Assembly (NCBI RefSeq): GCF_002591975.1
Contig: NZ_NVQE01000021.1
Location: 32,404 to 96,403, forward strand
Direction of reading: 5' to 3'
Length of the DNA: 64,000 nucleotides
Source: Mycobacterium neglectum
GTDB lineage: Bacteria > Actinomycetota > Actinomycetes > Mycobacteriales > Mycobacteriaceae
This document shows positions 27,386-35,552 of this stretch, piece by piece. Within the stretch, counting starts at the first letter, position 1. The number at the start of each line of letters is the position of its first letter. The notes beneath the pieces were generated by a model. The model searched no databases. It was not told the origin of the DNA and saw only the letters and a list, made by a program, of their open reading frames with translations. The translations under genes were made by a program, and so were the position numbers.

Positions 27386-28090
27386 CTAGCCGACAACCCA
27401 AATAGCTTCTGCCGCAGGGCTTCCCAGATCCACGGTGGTGCCCTTTTCGTGCTCGCCCGCGTCGGCTGACTTGACGGCCACCGAGATCATGCCCGCGAAG
27501 TCGCGGCGGGCCAGCACCAGCAGCCGCGAATCCAGGCTGATGCCGACGCTGTCGAAATAGCGCAACATCTCCGGATCCGAGTCCGAGATTCGCGCGACGG
27601 TTCCGGTGTCGCCGTCGCGACAGACCGATAGTTGCCGGGCATCGGGGGTGGGCACCCGGCCGTCGGATGCGGGGATCGGGTCGCCGTGCGGGTCGCGCGT
27701 CGGATGTCCGAGCTTGGCGTCGATGCGTTCGAGCATCCGATCGGACACCGCATGCTCGAGCACCTCGGCTTCGTCGTGCACCTCGTCCCAGCTGTAGCCG
27801 AGTTCACGGACGAGGAAGGTCTCCATGAGCCGGTGTCTTCGGACCATCGCCAGTGCGGCCGCCCGGCCGGCTTCGGTCAGTGTCACCGCTCCGTACTTCT
27901 CGTGATCGACCAGACCCTGATCGGCGAGCTTGCGAACCGATTCCGAGGCCGTACTCGCGGATACGCCGAGCCGTTCGGCCAGCAGCTTGGTGCTGACCTT
28001 TTCGTGCGACCACTCCTGGGCTGTCCAGATCACTTTGAGGTAATCCTGGGCGACCATCGTCAAGTCGCGCGGATCACCATTCGGACTCAC
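27386..28090 (-). CDS. sirR: DtxR/MntR-type metal-dependent repressor SirR
   Basis: This 234-residue protein has an N-terminal winged helix (DYLKVIWTAQEW, then LAERLGVSASTASESVRKLA) and the metal/dimer domain with HRLMETFLVRELGYSWDEVH and EAEVLEHAVSD that provides the metal ligands. The C-terminal FeoA/SH3-like domain carries DGDTGTVARISDSDPEM. It is probably Mn2+-responsive like MntR. It closely resembles SirR (Rv2788). The start is GTG with the -10 TAAACT at 28099-28104 ending 8 nt upstream, so the mRNA is probably leaderless. No target gene is visible in the window. Confidence 0.9.
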   Translation of the reverse strand: MSPNGDPRDLTMVAQDYLKVIWTAQEWSHEKVSTKLLAERLGVSASTASESVRKLADQGLVDHEKYGAVTLTEAGRAAALAMVRRHRLMETFLVRELGYSWDEVHDEAEVLEHAVSDRMLERIDAKLGHPTRDPHGDPIPASDGRVPTPDARQLSVCRDGDTGTVARISDSDPEMLRYFDSVGISLDSRLLVLARRDFAGMISVAVKSADAGEHEKGTTVDLGSPAAEAIWVVG

Positions 28091-28098
28091 ACCTGAGA

Positions 28099-28104
28099 AG
28101 TTTA
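28099..28104 (-). promoter_or_regulatory. -10 element of sirR (TAAACT)
   Basis: TAAACT on the minus strand ends 8 nt before the GTG of sirR. Confidence 0.45.
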
Positions 28105-28158
28105 GGCAGTTGTCACGTGATCTGGCGATCTAGCTCCGCCGCCGCGGCGCGTGCGCCG

Positions 28159-28164
28159 TAGGCT
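28159..28164 (+). promoter_or_regulatory. -10 element of ribF (TAGGCT)
   Basis: TAGGCT ends 6 nt before the GTG of ribF, so position +1 would be the first base of the start codon. Confidence 0.5.
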
Positions 28165-28170
28165 TGCGCT

Positions 28171-29163
28171 GTGCAGCGCTGGCGGGGACAGGACGAGATC
28201 CCGACGGACTGGGGCCGATGTGTCGTCACCATCGGCGTATTCGACGGTGTCCATCGAGGTCATCAAGAGTTGATCAATCACGCGGTGAAGGCGGGTCGCT
28301 CACGCGGCGTGCCGACGGTGTTGATGACCTTTGACCCGCATCCGATGGAGGTCGTCTTCCCAGGCAGCCATCCCGCCCAGTTGACGACGCTGACGCGGCG
28401 CGCCGAGTTGGTCGAGGAGATGGGTATCGACGTGTTCCTGGTCATGCCGTTCACCTCGGACTTCATGAAACTCACACCCGAGCGCTACGTCCACGAACTG
28501 TTGGTCGAGCGCCTGCACGTGGTCGAGGTCGTGGTCGGGGAGAACTTCACCTTCGGGAAGAAGGCCGCGGGCAACGTCAACCTGCTGCGCAAGGCCGGTG
28601 AACGGTTCGGATTCGCGGTCGAGGGCATGACGTTGGTGTCTGAGGCCTTTGGGGAGACGGCTACCAGCCGGGACGAGACCGTCACGTTCTCGTCGACCTA
28701 CATCCGCTCCTGCGTCGACGCCGGTGACGTCGTCGCCGCCACTGAGGCCCTTGGGCGCCCGCACCGGGTGGAAGGCGTCGTGGTCCGCGGCGATGGTCGC
28801 GGCAAGGTACTTGGCTTTCCGACGGCCAACGTGGCACCGCCGATGTACTCGGCCATTCCCGCCGATGGCGTCTACGCGGCGTGGTTCACGGTGCTCGGCC
28901 ACGGTCCGATCGTGGGCGCCGTCGTCCCAGGTGAGCGATATCAGGCCGCGGTTTCAGTCGGCACCAACCCGACATTCTCGGGGCGGACCCGCACCGTGGA
29001 GGCATTCGTGCTCGACACGTCGGCTGACCTGTACGGCCAGCACGTGGCTGTCGATTTCGTCGCGCGCATCCGCGGACAGGAGAAATTCGCCAAGGTCGAG
29101 GATCTGGTCACGGCGATGGGCGCCGACACCGAGCGGGCGCGGGGCATCCTTGCAGCGCAGTAG
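28171..29163 (+). CDS. ribF: Bifunctional riboflavin kinase / FAD synthetase
   Basis: This 330-residue enzyme makes FMN and then FAD. The N-terminal nucleotidyltransferase domain has TIGVFDGVHRGHQELI and VFSSTYIRSCVDAGD-like HxGH and ISST counterparts (here TVTFSSTYIRS). The C-terminal riboflavin kinase domain has GRGKVLGFPTANVAPP and VSVGTNPTFSG. Length matches M. tuberculosis RibF (about 331). GTG at 28171 fits both family length and the promoter spacing. It is followed by rpsO. Confidence 0.94.
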   Translation: MQRWRGQDEIPTDWGRCVVTIGVFDGVHRGHQELINHAVKAGRSRGVPTVLMTFDPHPMEVVFPGSHPAQLTTLTRRAELVEEMGIDVFLVMPFTSDFMKLTPERYVHELLVERLHVVEVVVGENFTFGKKAAGNVNLLRKAGERFGFAVEGMTLVSEAFGETATSRDETVTFSSTYIRSCVDAGDVVAATEALGRPHRVEGVVVRGDGRGKVLGFPTANVAPPMYSAIPADGVYAAWFTVLGHGPIVGAVVPGERYQAAVSVGTNPTFSGRTRTVEAFVLDTSADLYGQHVAVDFVARIRGQEKFAKVEDLVTAMGADTERARGILAAQ

Positions 29164-29165
29164 AC

Positions 29166-29179
29166 CTGCGATTTCGCAG
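29166..29179. terminator. Short hairpin after ribF
   Basis: CTGCGA (29166-29171) and TCGCAG (29174-29179) are perfect 6-bp arms two nt apart. The 2-nt loop must open to form a stem of about 5 bp. Possible weak terminator of ribF. Confidence 0.3.
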
Positions 29180-29220
29180 CTCAACCTCTGCTGAATTCGC
29201 GGCTCGCCGCGGTGCGCTGT

Positions 29221-29226
29221 TAGACT
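29221..29226 (+). promoter_or_regulatory. -10 element of rpsO (TAGACT)
   Basis: TAGACT about 100 nt before the rpsO start predicts a leader of roughly 93 nt. S15 leaders in other bacteria carry autoregulatory RNA. I see no recognisable structure here by eye. Confidence 0.4.
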
Positions 29227-29325
29227 TCTCGGCGACCGAGCGTGCGCTGCAGTTCGCGGTGGCTGCGCTTCTTAACGGGGCTCAACGGGCCCTATGTTCG
29301 CGGACCGATTCGATGGAGTAATTTC

Positions 29326-29595
29326 GTGGCGCTCACTGCCGAACAAAAGAAGACCATTCTGGGCGAGTACGGCCTGCATGACACCGACACCGGTTCGCCG
29401 GAGGCCCAGGTTGCGATGCTGACCAAGCGGATCTCCGACCTCACCGAGCATCTGAAGATGCACAAGCACGACCACCACTCACGTCGTGGTCTGCTGCTGC
29501 TGGTCGGCCGCAGGCGCCGCCTGCTCAAGTACATCGCGCAGGTCGACGTCGCGCGCTACCGCTCGTTGATCGAGCGCCTCGGGCTGCGTCGCTGA
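29326..29595 (+). CDS. rpsO: 30S ribosomal protein S15
   Basis: This 89-residue primary 16S rRNA-binding protein has ALTAEQKKTILGEYGLHDTD, then GSPEAQVAMLTKRISDLTEHL, HKHDHHSRRGLLLLVGRRRR and YRSLIERLGLRR. It is complete and of standard length. GTG at 29326 has GGAG nine nt upstream and matches the family start. Upstream in-frame codons are not conserved. It lies between ribF and lppU. Confidence 0.96.
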   Translation: MALTAEQKKTILGEYGLHDTDTGSPEAQVAMLTKRISDLTEHLKMHKHDHHSRRGLLLLVGRRRRLLKYIAQVDVARYRSLIERLGLRR

Positions 29596-29614
29596 CACAC
29601 GCAAGTCGGCGGAC

Positions 29615-30106
29615 GTGCAGAACCTGCCCGCGGTCGTCGCGGCGGCGATCATTGCGATCGGGGGTTTGGCCGGCTGTTCGTCCTCGTCGGCCACGGACCT
29701 GGCGGTGGGGGACTGTCTGAAGACGGGCGGCACCCCGGAGCGGCCCGAAGTGACCAGGGTTGACTGCGGCAGCGCCGAGTCCAATTTCAAGGTGGCGGCG
29801 AGCGTCGAGACCAGCGAACAGTGCCCGGCGGACGTCGACTCGTACTACTCGATGCGCAGCACTTTCTCCGACACCAGCACGACGATCTGTATGGACATCG
29901 ACTGGGTGGTCGGGGACTGCATGAGCATCGACCCGAACAACGACAAGGATCCGCTGCGGGCCGACTGCGACGACTCCTCGGTGCCCAACCGCCAGCGCGC
30001 CACCCAGATCTTGGCGGACGTGGCCAACGTCGACCAGTGCGCCAGCGGCGTCGGTTATCCCTACGACGAGCGCAACTTCACCGTGTGTGTGGAGGACGTG
30101 AATTGA
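29615..30106 (+). CDS. lppU: Lipoprotein LppU
   Basis: This 163-residue lipoprotein has a signal of about 20 residues (MQNLPAVVAAAIIAIGGLAG) ending in the lipobox LAGC. The mature part starts with Ser residues and contains seven further cysteines (for example GDCLKTGG, VDCGSAES, GDCMSIDP), likely as disulfides. Position between rpsO and gpsI is that of M. tuberculosis LppU (Rv2784c). Function unknown. It starts with GTG 19 nt after rpsO and may share its transcript. Confidence 0.85.
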   Translation: MQNLPAVVAAAIIAIGGLAGCSSSSATDLAVGDCLKTGGTPERPEVTRVDCGSAESNFKVAASVETSEQCPADVDSYYSMRSTFSDTSTTICMDIDWVVGDCMSIDPNNDKDPLRADCDDSSVPNRQRATQILADVANVDQCASGVGYPYDERNFTVCVEDVN

Positions 30107-30413
30107 GGGGCTGGCGGTTTCAGTGCCGTACCTGCTGCAATGTAGGATGGCTGAGTTCGACAGCCGGTTTCGGCTCGAATGTTTTGGGTGCGGTGATCGC
30201 AGTTCCGCGAGCGCCGTTCCCGCGTGTCATATCGACTGTGCTGGATCAACGACAGGCCCGATCGCACGGTCTTCGGTAGTGGCTGCCGGGTCCGATACCC
30301 GACAGCTTCGATCGATGGCCGTGGCCCATTCGAGGCTGGTGGTTCACACGCTGTGACAACGCGAAACAGCTAAACAGTGAAGACTGAGAACCAGAGAGGC
30401 CATACGGACGACC
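30107..30413 (+). other. 307-nt gap: long leader region of gpsI with one hairpin
   Basis: No convincing gene on either strand. A TAGGAT hexamer lies at 30143-30148. It is followed by a hairpin at 30156-30179, with TTCG/CGAA and AGCCG/CGGCT stems separated by a 2-nt bulge and a GTTT loop. The rest is without clear motif. It probably holds the lppU end and the gpsI promoter and leader. PNPase mRNAs in other bacteria have leaders that PNPase itself controls. Confidence 0.5.
30156..30179 (+). terminator. Bulged hairpin upstream of gpsI
   Basis: TTCG (30156-30159) and AGCCG (30162-30166) pair with CGGCT (30171-30175) and CGAA (30176-30179). It could end lppU or be the 5' stem of a gpsI leader starting behind TAGGAT at 30143. 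The second reading fits because the stem would lie at the very start of that RNA. Confidence 0.4.
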
Positions 30414-32666
30414 ATGTCTGTAGTTGAACTTGAAGACGGCGTGTACGAATCCACCGCCGTGATCGACAACGGGAGCTTCGGCACCCGCACCATCCGCTTC
30501 GAGACCGGCCGGCTGGCCAAGCAGGCCGCCGGCGCCGTCGTCGCCTACCTCGACGACGAGACCATGCTGTTGTCGGCCACCACGGCCAGCAAGCAGCCCA
30601 AGGACCACTTCGACTTCTTCCCTCTGACCATCGATGTCGAGGAGCGGATGTACGCAGCAGGCCGTATCCCCGGCTCGTTCTTCCGCCGTGAGGGCCGGCC
30701 GTCCACGGACGCGATCCTGACCTGCCGCCTGATCGACCGGCCGCTGCGCCCGACCTTCATCTCGGGTCTGCGCAACGAGATCCAGGTCGTGGTCACCATC
30801 CTGAGCTTGGACCCCAAGGACCTGTACGACGTCCTGGCCATCAACGCCGCGTCGGCGTCGACCCAGATTTCCGGCATTCCGTTCTCCGGGCCCGTCGGCG
30901 GCGTGCGCGTCGCGCTGATCGACGGTCAGTGGGTCGCGTTCCCGACCGTCGAGCAGCTCGAAGGAGCGGTCTTCGACATGGTGGTCGCAGGCCGCAAGAC
31001 GGCCGACGACGTCGCAATCATGATGGTCGAGGCCGAGGCGACCGACAAGGTCATCGAGCTGATCGCCGGCGGCGCAGGCGCCCCGACCGAAGCCGTGGTT
31101 GCCGAGGGCCTGGAAGCCGCGAAGCCGTTCATCGCCGCGCTGTGCACTGCACAGGAGGCGCTGGCCGAAAAGGCCGCCAAACCCACGGCCGACTACCCGG
31201 TGTTCCCGGAGTACCAGGAAGACGTGTTCTTCGCGGTGTCCTCGGTGGCCACCGACGAGCTGTCGAAGGCGTTGACCATCGCGGGCAAGGAAGAGCGCGA
31301 CGATCGCACCAACGAGATCAAGGGCGAGGTGCTCGACCGGTTGACCGAGCAGTTCGCCGGCCGCGAGAAGGAGATCGGCGCAGCGTTCCGATCACTTACC
31401 AAGAAGCTTGTGCGCCAGCGCATCCTGACCGATCACTTCCGCATCGACGGCCGCGGCGTCACAGATATCCGGGCGCTGTCTGCCGAGGTGGCCGTCGTCC
31501 CGCGGGCGCACGGCAGTGCGCTGTTCGAGCGTGGTGAGACCCAGATCATGGGTGTCACCACCCTGGACATGGTCAAGATGGCCCAGCAGATCGACTCGCT
31601 GGGACCCGAGACCAGCAAGCGCTACATGCATCACTACAACTTCCCGCCGTATTCGACCGGTGAGACCGGCCGCGTCGGTTCGCCCAAGCGTCGCGAGATC
31701 GGCCACGGCGCGCTGGCAGAGCGGGCCCTGATGCCCGTGCTGCCGACGGTCGAGGAGTTCCCGTACGCGATTCGCCAGGTGTCAGAGGCGCTGAGCTCCA
31801 ACGGGTCGACCTCGATGGGTTCGGTGTGTGCGTCGACCCTGTCGCTGCTGAACGCCGGTGTGCCACTGAAGGCTCCGGTCGCGGGTATCGCGATGGGTCT
31901 GGTGTCTGACGATGTCGAGGTGGACGGCAAGATCGAGCGCCGCTTCGTCACTCTGACCGACATCCTCGGTGCCGAGGATGCCTTCGGTGACATGGACTTC
32001 AAGTGCGCAGGCACCAAGGAGTTCGTCACCGCGCTGCAGCTCGACACCAAACTCGACGGGATTCCCTCACAAGTCCTGGCGGGTGCTCTCAGTCAGGCCA
32101 AGGACGCACGCATCACGATCCTCGAAGTGATGGCCGAGGCCATCGACGAGCCCGACGAGATGAGCCCGTACGCACCGCGCATCACGACGATCAAGGTGCC
32201 GATCGACAAGATCGGCGAGGTCATCGGCCCCAAGGGCAAGATGATCAACTCGATCACCGAGGAGACCGGTGCATCGATCTCGATCGAGGACGACGGCACC
32301 GTGTTCGTCGGCGCCTCAAACGGCGAAGCGGCCCAAGCTGCGATCGACAAGATCAACGCGATCGCCAACCCGCAGCTGCCCAAGATCGGCGAGCGGTTCC
32401 TCGGAACCGTGGTCAAGACGACCGATTTCGGGGCCTTTGTGTCGCTGCTGCCTGGCCGGGACGGCCTGGTACACATCTCCAAGCTGGGCCGCGGCAAGCG
32501 GATCGCCAAGGTGGAGGACGTGGTCGCGGTCGGCGACAAGCTGCGCGTTGAGATCGCCGACATCGACAACCGCGGAAAGATCTCGCTGGTCCTCGTCGCC
32601 GAAGACGACACAGCGGAAGCGCCCTCGGAGACTGCACCGGCAGATGCCGCAGCGGCCACCAGTTAG
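30414..32666 (+). CDS. gpsI: Polyribonucleotide nucleotidyltransferase (PNPase)
   Basis: This 750-residue 3'-5' phosphorolytic exoribonuclease is a central RNA-decay enzyme. Two RNase PH domains (first from FGTRTIRFETGRLAKQAAGA, second from VVPRAHGSALFERGETQIMG) flank a helical domain. A KH domain (VPIDKIGEVIGPKGKMINSI) and an S1 domain (GERFLGTVVKTTDFGAFVSL) follow. The protein ends with an acidic/Ala tail. GpsI (guanosine pentaphosphate synthetase I) is the older mycobacterial name. It lies directly upstream of pepR, as in M. tuberculosis. Confidence 0.96.
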   Translation: MSVVELEDGVYESTAVIDNGSFGTRTIRFETGRLAKQAAGAVVAYLDDETMLLSATTASKQPKDHFDFFPLTIDVEERMYAAGRIPGSFFRREGRPSTDAILTCRLIDRPLRPTFISGLRNEIQVVVTILSLDPKDLYDVLAINAASASTQISGIPFSGPVGGVRVALIDGQWVAFPTVEQLEGAVFDMVVAGRKTADDVAIMMVEAEATDKVIELIAGGAGAPTEAVVAEGLEAAKPFIAALCTAQEALAEKAAKPTADYPVFPEYQEDVFFAVSSVATDELSKALTIAGKEERDDRTNEIKGEVLDRLTEQFAGREKEIGAAFRSLTKKLVRQRILTDHFRIDGRGVTDIRALSAEVAVVPRAHGSALFERGETQIMGVTTLDMVKMAQQIDSLGPETSKRYMHHYNFPPYSTGETGRVGSPKRREIGHGALAERALMPVLPTVEEFPYAIRQVSEALSSNGSTSMGSVCASTLSLLNAGVPLKAPVAGIAMGLVSDDVEVDGKIERRFVTLTDILGAEDAFGDMDFKCAGTKEFVTALQLDTKLDGIPSQVLAGALSQAKDARITILEVMAEAIDEPDEMSPYAPRITTIKVPIDKIGEVIGPKGKMINSITEETGASISIEDDGTVFVGASNGEAAQAAIDKINAIANPQLPKIGERFLGTVVKTTDFGAFVSLLPGRDGLVHISKLGRGKRIAKVEDVVAVGDKLRVEIADIDNRGKISLVLVAEDDTAEAPSETAPADAAAATS

Positions 32667-32670
32667 AGGT

Positions 32671-33996
32671 TTGCGCCGCGGCGCAGGTCAAACGGAATCC
32701 TCCACTCGGGATTTTTCAAAGGTGCGTCGCACCGTATTGCCCGGTGGCCTGCGCGTGGTCACCGAGTACATCCCATCGGTGCATTCGGCATCGGTCGGGG
32801 TGTGGGTCGACGTGGGTTCCCGCGATGAGGGACCCAGCGTTGCCGGTGCCGCGCACTTCCTGGAACACCTGCTGTTCAAGTCGACGCCGACGCGCTCGGC
32901 GGTCGAGATCGCGCAGGCCGTCGACGCGGTGGGCGGTGAACTGAACGCGTTCACCGCCCGCGAGCACACCTGCTACTACGCCCACGTGCTCGACACCGAT
33001 CTCGAACTGGCCGTCGACCTGGTTGCCGACGTGGTGTTGCGGGGTCGTTGTGCCGCAGACGATGTCGAGATCGAGCGCGACGTGGTGCTCGAGGAGATCG
33101 CGATGCGTGACGACGATCCCGAGGACACCCTCGGCGACGTTTTCCTGTCGGCGATGTTCGGTACGCATCCGGTCGGACGCCCGGTGATCGGCAGCGCGTC
33201 CTCGATCGCGGCGATCACCCGGGCGCAGCTGCATTCATTTCACATGCGCCGCTACACGCCGGAGCGGATGGTCGTCGCCGTCGCCGGAAATGTGGACCAC
33301 GACGAGGTGATGGCGCTGGTGCGGCAGCACTTCGGTCCTCGCCTGGTTCGCGGCCACAAGTCCGTGCCGCCGCGCAAGGGCACCGGCCGTGTCGCGGGCC
33401 GGCCGACACTGCAAATCGTCACCAAGGATGCGGAGCAGACCCATCTATCGCTCGGCGTCCGGACGCCGGGTCGGCACTGGGAGCATCGATGGGCACTGTC
33501 AGTGCTCAATACCGCCTTGGGTGGCGGGCTGAGTTCCCGACTGTTCCAACAGATCCGGGAGACGCGCGGGTTGGCGTACTCGGTCTATTCGACAGTGGAC
33601 ACCTTCTCCGACAGCGGTGCCCTGTCGATCTACGCAGCGTGCCTTCCGGAGCGCTTCGACGAAGTCGCCCGGGTGACCGTCGATGTGCTCGAGGCCGTGG
33701 CCCGCGATGGCATCACGGAGACCGAATATCGGATCGCCAAGGGCTCACTGCGTGGTGGATTGGTGTTGGGCCTGGAGGATTCCGGCTCCCGAATGAACCG
33801 GATCGGTCGCAGCGAGCTCAACTACGGTGCGCACCGCACGATTGCCGACACCCTCGCCAAGATCGAAGCGGTGACGATCGATCAGGTGAACACCGTCGCT
33901 CGCAAACTGCTGACCCGGCCTTACGGTGGAGCTGTTCTCGGACCGCAAACATCGAAAAAGATGCTGCCACAGCCGCTTCGGGCCATCACTCGCTGA
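32671..33996 (+). CDS. pepR: M16-family zinc protease PepR
   Basis: This 441-residue metallopeptidase is related to mitochondrial processing peptidase. The inverted zinc motif HFLEHLLFKS (HxxEH) is followed about 75 residues later by the third ligand in VLEEIAMRDDDPED. The C-terminal half has LGGGLSSRLFQQIRETRGLAYSVYS. The start is uncertain. TTG at 32671 gives a 17-residue lead before RRTVLPGGLRVV, as long as in the M. tuberculosis protein, but has poor ribosome-binding spacing. GTG at 32722 is the alternative. It lies 4 nt after gpsI, probably in one operon. Confidence 0.88.
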   Translation: MRRGAGQTESSTRDFSKVRRTVLPGGLRVVTEYIPSVHSASVGVWVDVGSRDEGPSVAGAAHFLEHLLFKSTPTRSAVEIAQAVDAVGGELNAFTAREHTCYYAHVLDTDLELAVDLVADVVLRGRCAADDVEIERDVVLEEIAMRDDDPEDTLGDVFLSAMFGTHPVGRPVIGSASSIAAITRAQLHSFHMRRYTPERMVVAVAGNVDHDEVMALVRQHFGPRLVRGHKSVPPRKGTGRVAGRPTLQIVTKDAEQTHLSLGVRTPGRHWEHRWALSVLNTALGGGLSSRLFQQIRETRGLAYSVYSTVDTFSDSGALSIYAACLPERFDEVARVTVDVLEAVARDGITETEYRIAKGSLRGGLVLGLEDSGSRMNRIGRSELNYGAHRTIADTLAKIEAVTIDQVNTVARKLLTRPYGGAVLGPQTSKKMLPQPLRAITR

Positions 33997-34000
33997 CCAT

Positions 34001-34006
34001 TAGTCT
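34001..34006 (+). promoter_or_regulatory. -10 element of the beta-lactamase gene (TAGTCT)
   Basis: TAGTCT ends 7 nt before the ATG at 34014. Confidence 0.48.
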
Positions 34007-34013
34007 GGGATCG

Positions 34014-34910
34014 ATGACTCAACTGTCCCGGCGGCACGTACTGCTCGGTGGATTGACACTCGCCGCAGTCGCCGCAACCTCACAGAATCCTGCGTTGGCG
34101 GATCCGGCGGCGCCGCCGTCGTCCGTGGACGCTTCAATCCAAGGTCTTGAGCACCAGCACAACGCCTTCATCGGCATTTTCGCGACGAACCTGGTGTCCG
34201 GCAAGACCGTTGCCCACCGTGCGCAGGATCCCTTTGCCATGTGCTCGACGTTCAAGGGCTACGCCTCGGCGCGAGTGTTGCAGATGGCCCAGCATGGCGA
34301 GCTGTCGCTCGACGACACGATGTTCGTCGACCCGGCTTCGATCCTGCCGAATTCGCCCCTCACTGAACCGCGCGCCGGTGGCGAGATGACGCTGGCCGAG
34401 CTGTGCCAGGCCGCGCTGCAGCAGAGCGACAACGCGGCCGCCAACATCCTGTTGACCAGGATCGGCGGTCCGCCGTCGATCACCGCCTTCGCGCGCAGCA
34501 TCGGAGACGAACGGTCGCGGCTTGATCGATGGGAGATCGAGTTGAACTCGGCGATTCCGGGTGATCTGCGGGACACCAGCACGCCGGAGGCGCTGGGTGG
34601 GGGCTATCGCGCGTTGCTCGACGGAGACGTCTTGGCACCGCCCCAACGCGGATTGCTCGAGAACTGGATGCGCGCCAACCAGACATCGAGCATGCGCGCC
34701 GGGCTCCCGCCGGGCTGGACCACCGCCGACAAGACCGGCAGCGGGGACTACGGCAGTACGAACGATGTCGGTATCGCATACGGACCAGACGGCCAACGTG
34801 TTCTGCTCGCGATTCTGACTCGATCGCAAGCAAATGACCCGGAAGCGGAGAACATGCGCCCGCTGATCGGGGAGGTCACCGCGCTGGTGATGCCGACGCT
34901 TCTCGGGTAG
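34014..34910 (+). CDS. blaS: Class A beta-lactamase (BlaS-like)
   Basis: This 298-residue exported serine beta-lactamase has a Tat signal (LSRRHVLLGGLTLAAVAATS) and all active-site motifs: S-x-x-K in CSTFKGYA, SDN in QSDNAAANIL, E-x-x-L-N in RWEIELNSA and KTG in DKTGSGDYG. In the 64-72 region Cys precedes the catalytic Ser, as in BlaS of M. smegmatis, which also lies after pepR. It should hydrolyse penicillins in the periplasm. M. tuberculosis carries blaC elsewhere. No blaI/blaR-type regulator is nearby, so expression is probably constitutive from the leaderless promoter. Confidence 0.93.
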   Translation: MTQLSRRHVLLGGLTLAAVAATSQNPALADPAAPPSSVDASIQGLEHQHNAFIGIFATNLVSGKTVAHRAQDPFAMCSTFKGYASARVLQMAQHGELSLDDTMFVDPASILPNSPLTEPRAGGEMTLAELCQAALQQSDNAAANILLTRIGGPPSITAFARSIGDERSRLDRWEIELNSAIPGDLRDTSTPEALGGGYRALLDGDVLAPPQRGLLENWMRANQTSSMRAGLPPGWTTADKTGSGDYGSTNDVGIAYGPDGQRVLLAILTRSQANDPEAENMRPLIGEVTALVMPTLLG

Positions 34911-34920
34911 AGACCCGGCG

Positions 34921-34962
34921 ACCAGGGCACCTGGCTCCCCCTCCCGGTCAGGTGCGCCTGGT
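34921..34962 (+). terminator. Strong hairpin after the beta-lactamase gene
   Basis: ACCAGG (34921-34926) and CACCTG (34928-34933) pair with CAGGTG (34949-34954) and CCTGGT (34957-34962), with one small internal loop. It begins 11 nt after the stop codon. No U-run. Confidence 0.6.
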
Positions 34963-35130
34963 CAGCGGCAGTTTAACCCTCGAGCGATTGCGACTAGGGC
35001 CGATTCGACAGTCGGGAGTCGTCGGCCGCGGGGAAGCGGGTGATTCCCTATCGTTTTGGGATCACCCCGGTTTTGGTAGCAAACCGCACCAGGTCACGCT
35101 CTGCGCGGCGGCCATTGGCACACTGTGATC

Positions 35131-35547
35131 ATGCGCTCAACCGCGCCGTGTCCATGCGGGTCAGACGAGCCGTTCGGTCGCTGCTGTCTGCCGCTGCACC
35201 TCGGTGAATGTCAGGCCGAGACGGCCGAACAATTGATGCGGGCGCGCTACAGCGCCTATGCCGCGGACCACCTCGACTACGTCTGGCAGACGTGGCATCC
35301 ACGGACTCGGCCCGCCGACTTGACGGCGGAGGTCGGATTGACCTGGACCGGACTCGAGATTCTGCACACCGTCGAAGGGTTGAGCGGCGACGAGTCGGGT
35401 CAGGTCGAATTCCTCGCCCACTACCTGCAGAACAGCGGCTCAGGCCACTCTGCTCCTGCCGATGCGGCGGGAACGCTGCATGAGCGGTCCCGCTTCGCCG
35501 TGAGAGCCCGTCGGTGGTTTTACGTGGACGGGGAATTGTTCAGGTGA
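35131..35547 (+). CDS. YchJ family protein (SEC-C motif)
   Basis: This 138-residue protein of the YchJ/UPF0225 family has an N-terminal zinc-binding SEC-C motif, PCPCGSDEPFGRCC. The second half is NTF2-like (RARYSAYAADHLDYVWQTWH, then VEFLAHYLQ, ending RWFYVDGELF). The function of the family is unknown. Start: ATG at 35131 or an in-frame GTG two codons upstream (35125). No Shine-Dalgarno supports either. The gene is alone, between the blaS terminator and the converging ald gene 5 nt away. Confidence 0.82.
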   Translation: MRSTAPCPCGSDEPFGRCCLPLHLGECQAETAEQLMRARYSAYAADHLDYVWQTWHPRTRPADLTAEVGLTWTGLEILHTVEGLSGDESGQVEFLAHYLQNSGSGHSAPADAAGTLHERSRFAVRARRWFYVDGELFR

Positions 35548-35552
35548 CCGGA

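Noticed and set aside
30123..30356. 77-codon open frame in the gpsI leader
   Set aside because: No Shine-Dalgarno and no similarity that I recognise. It crosses the hairpin, so the region reads better as untranslated.
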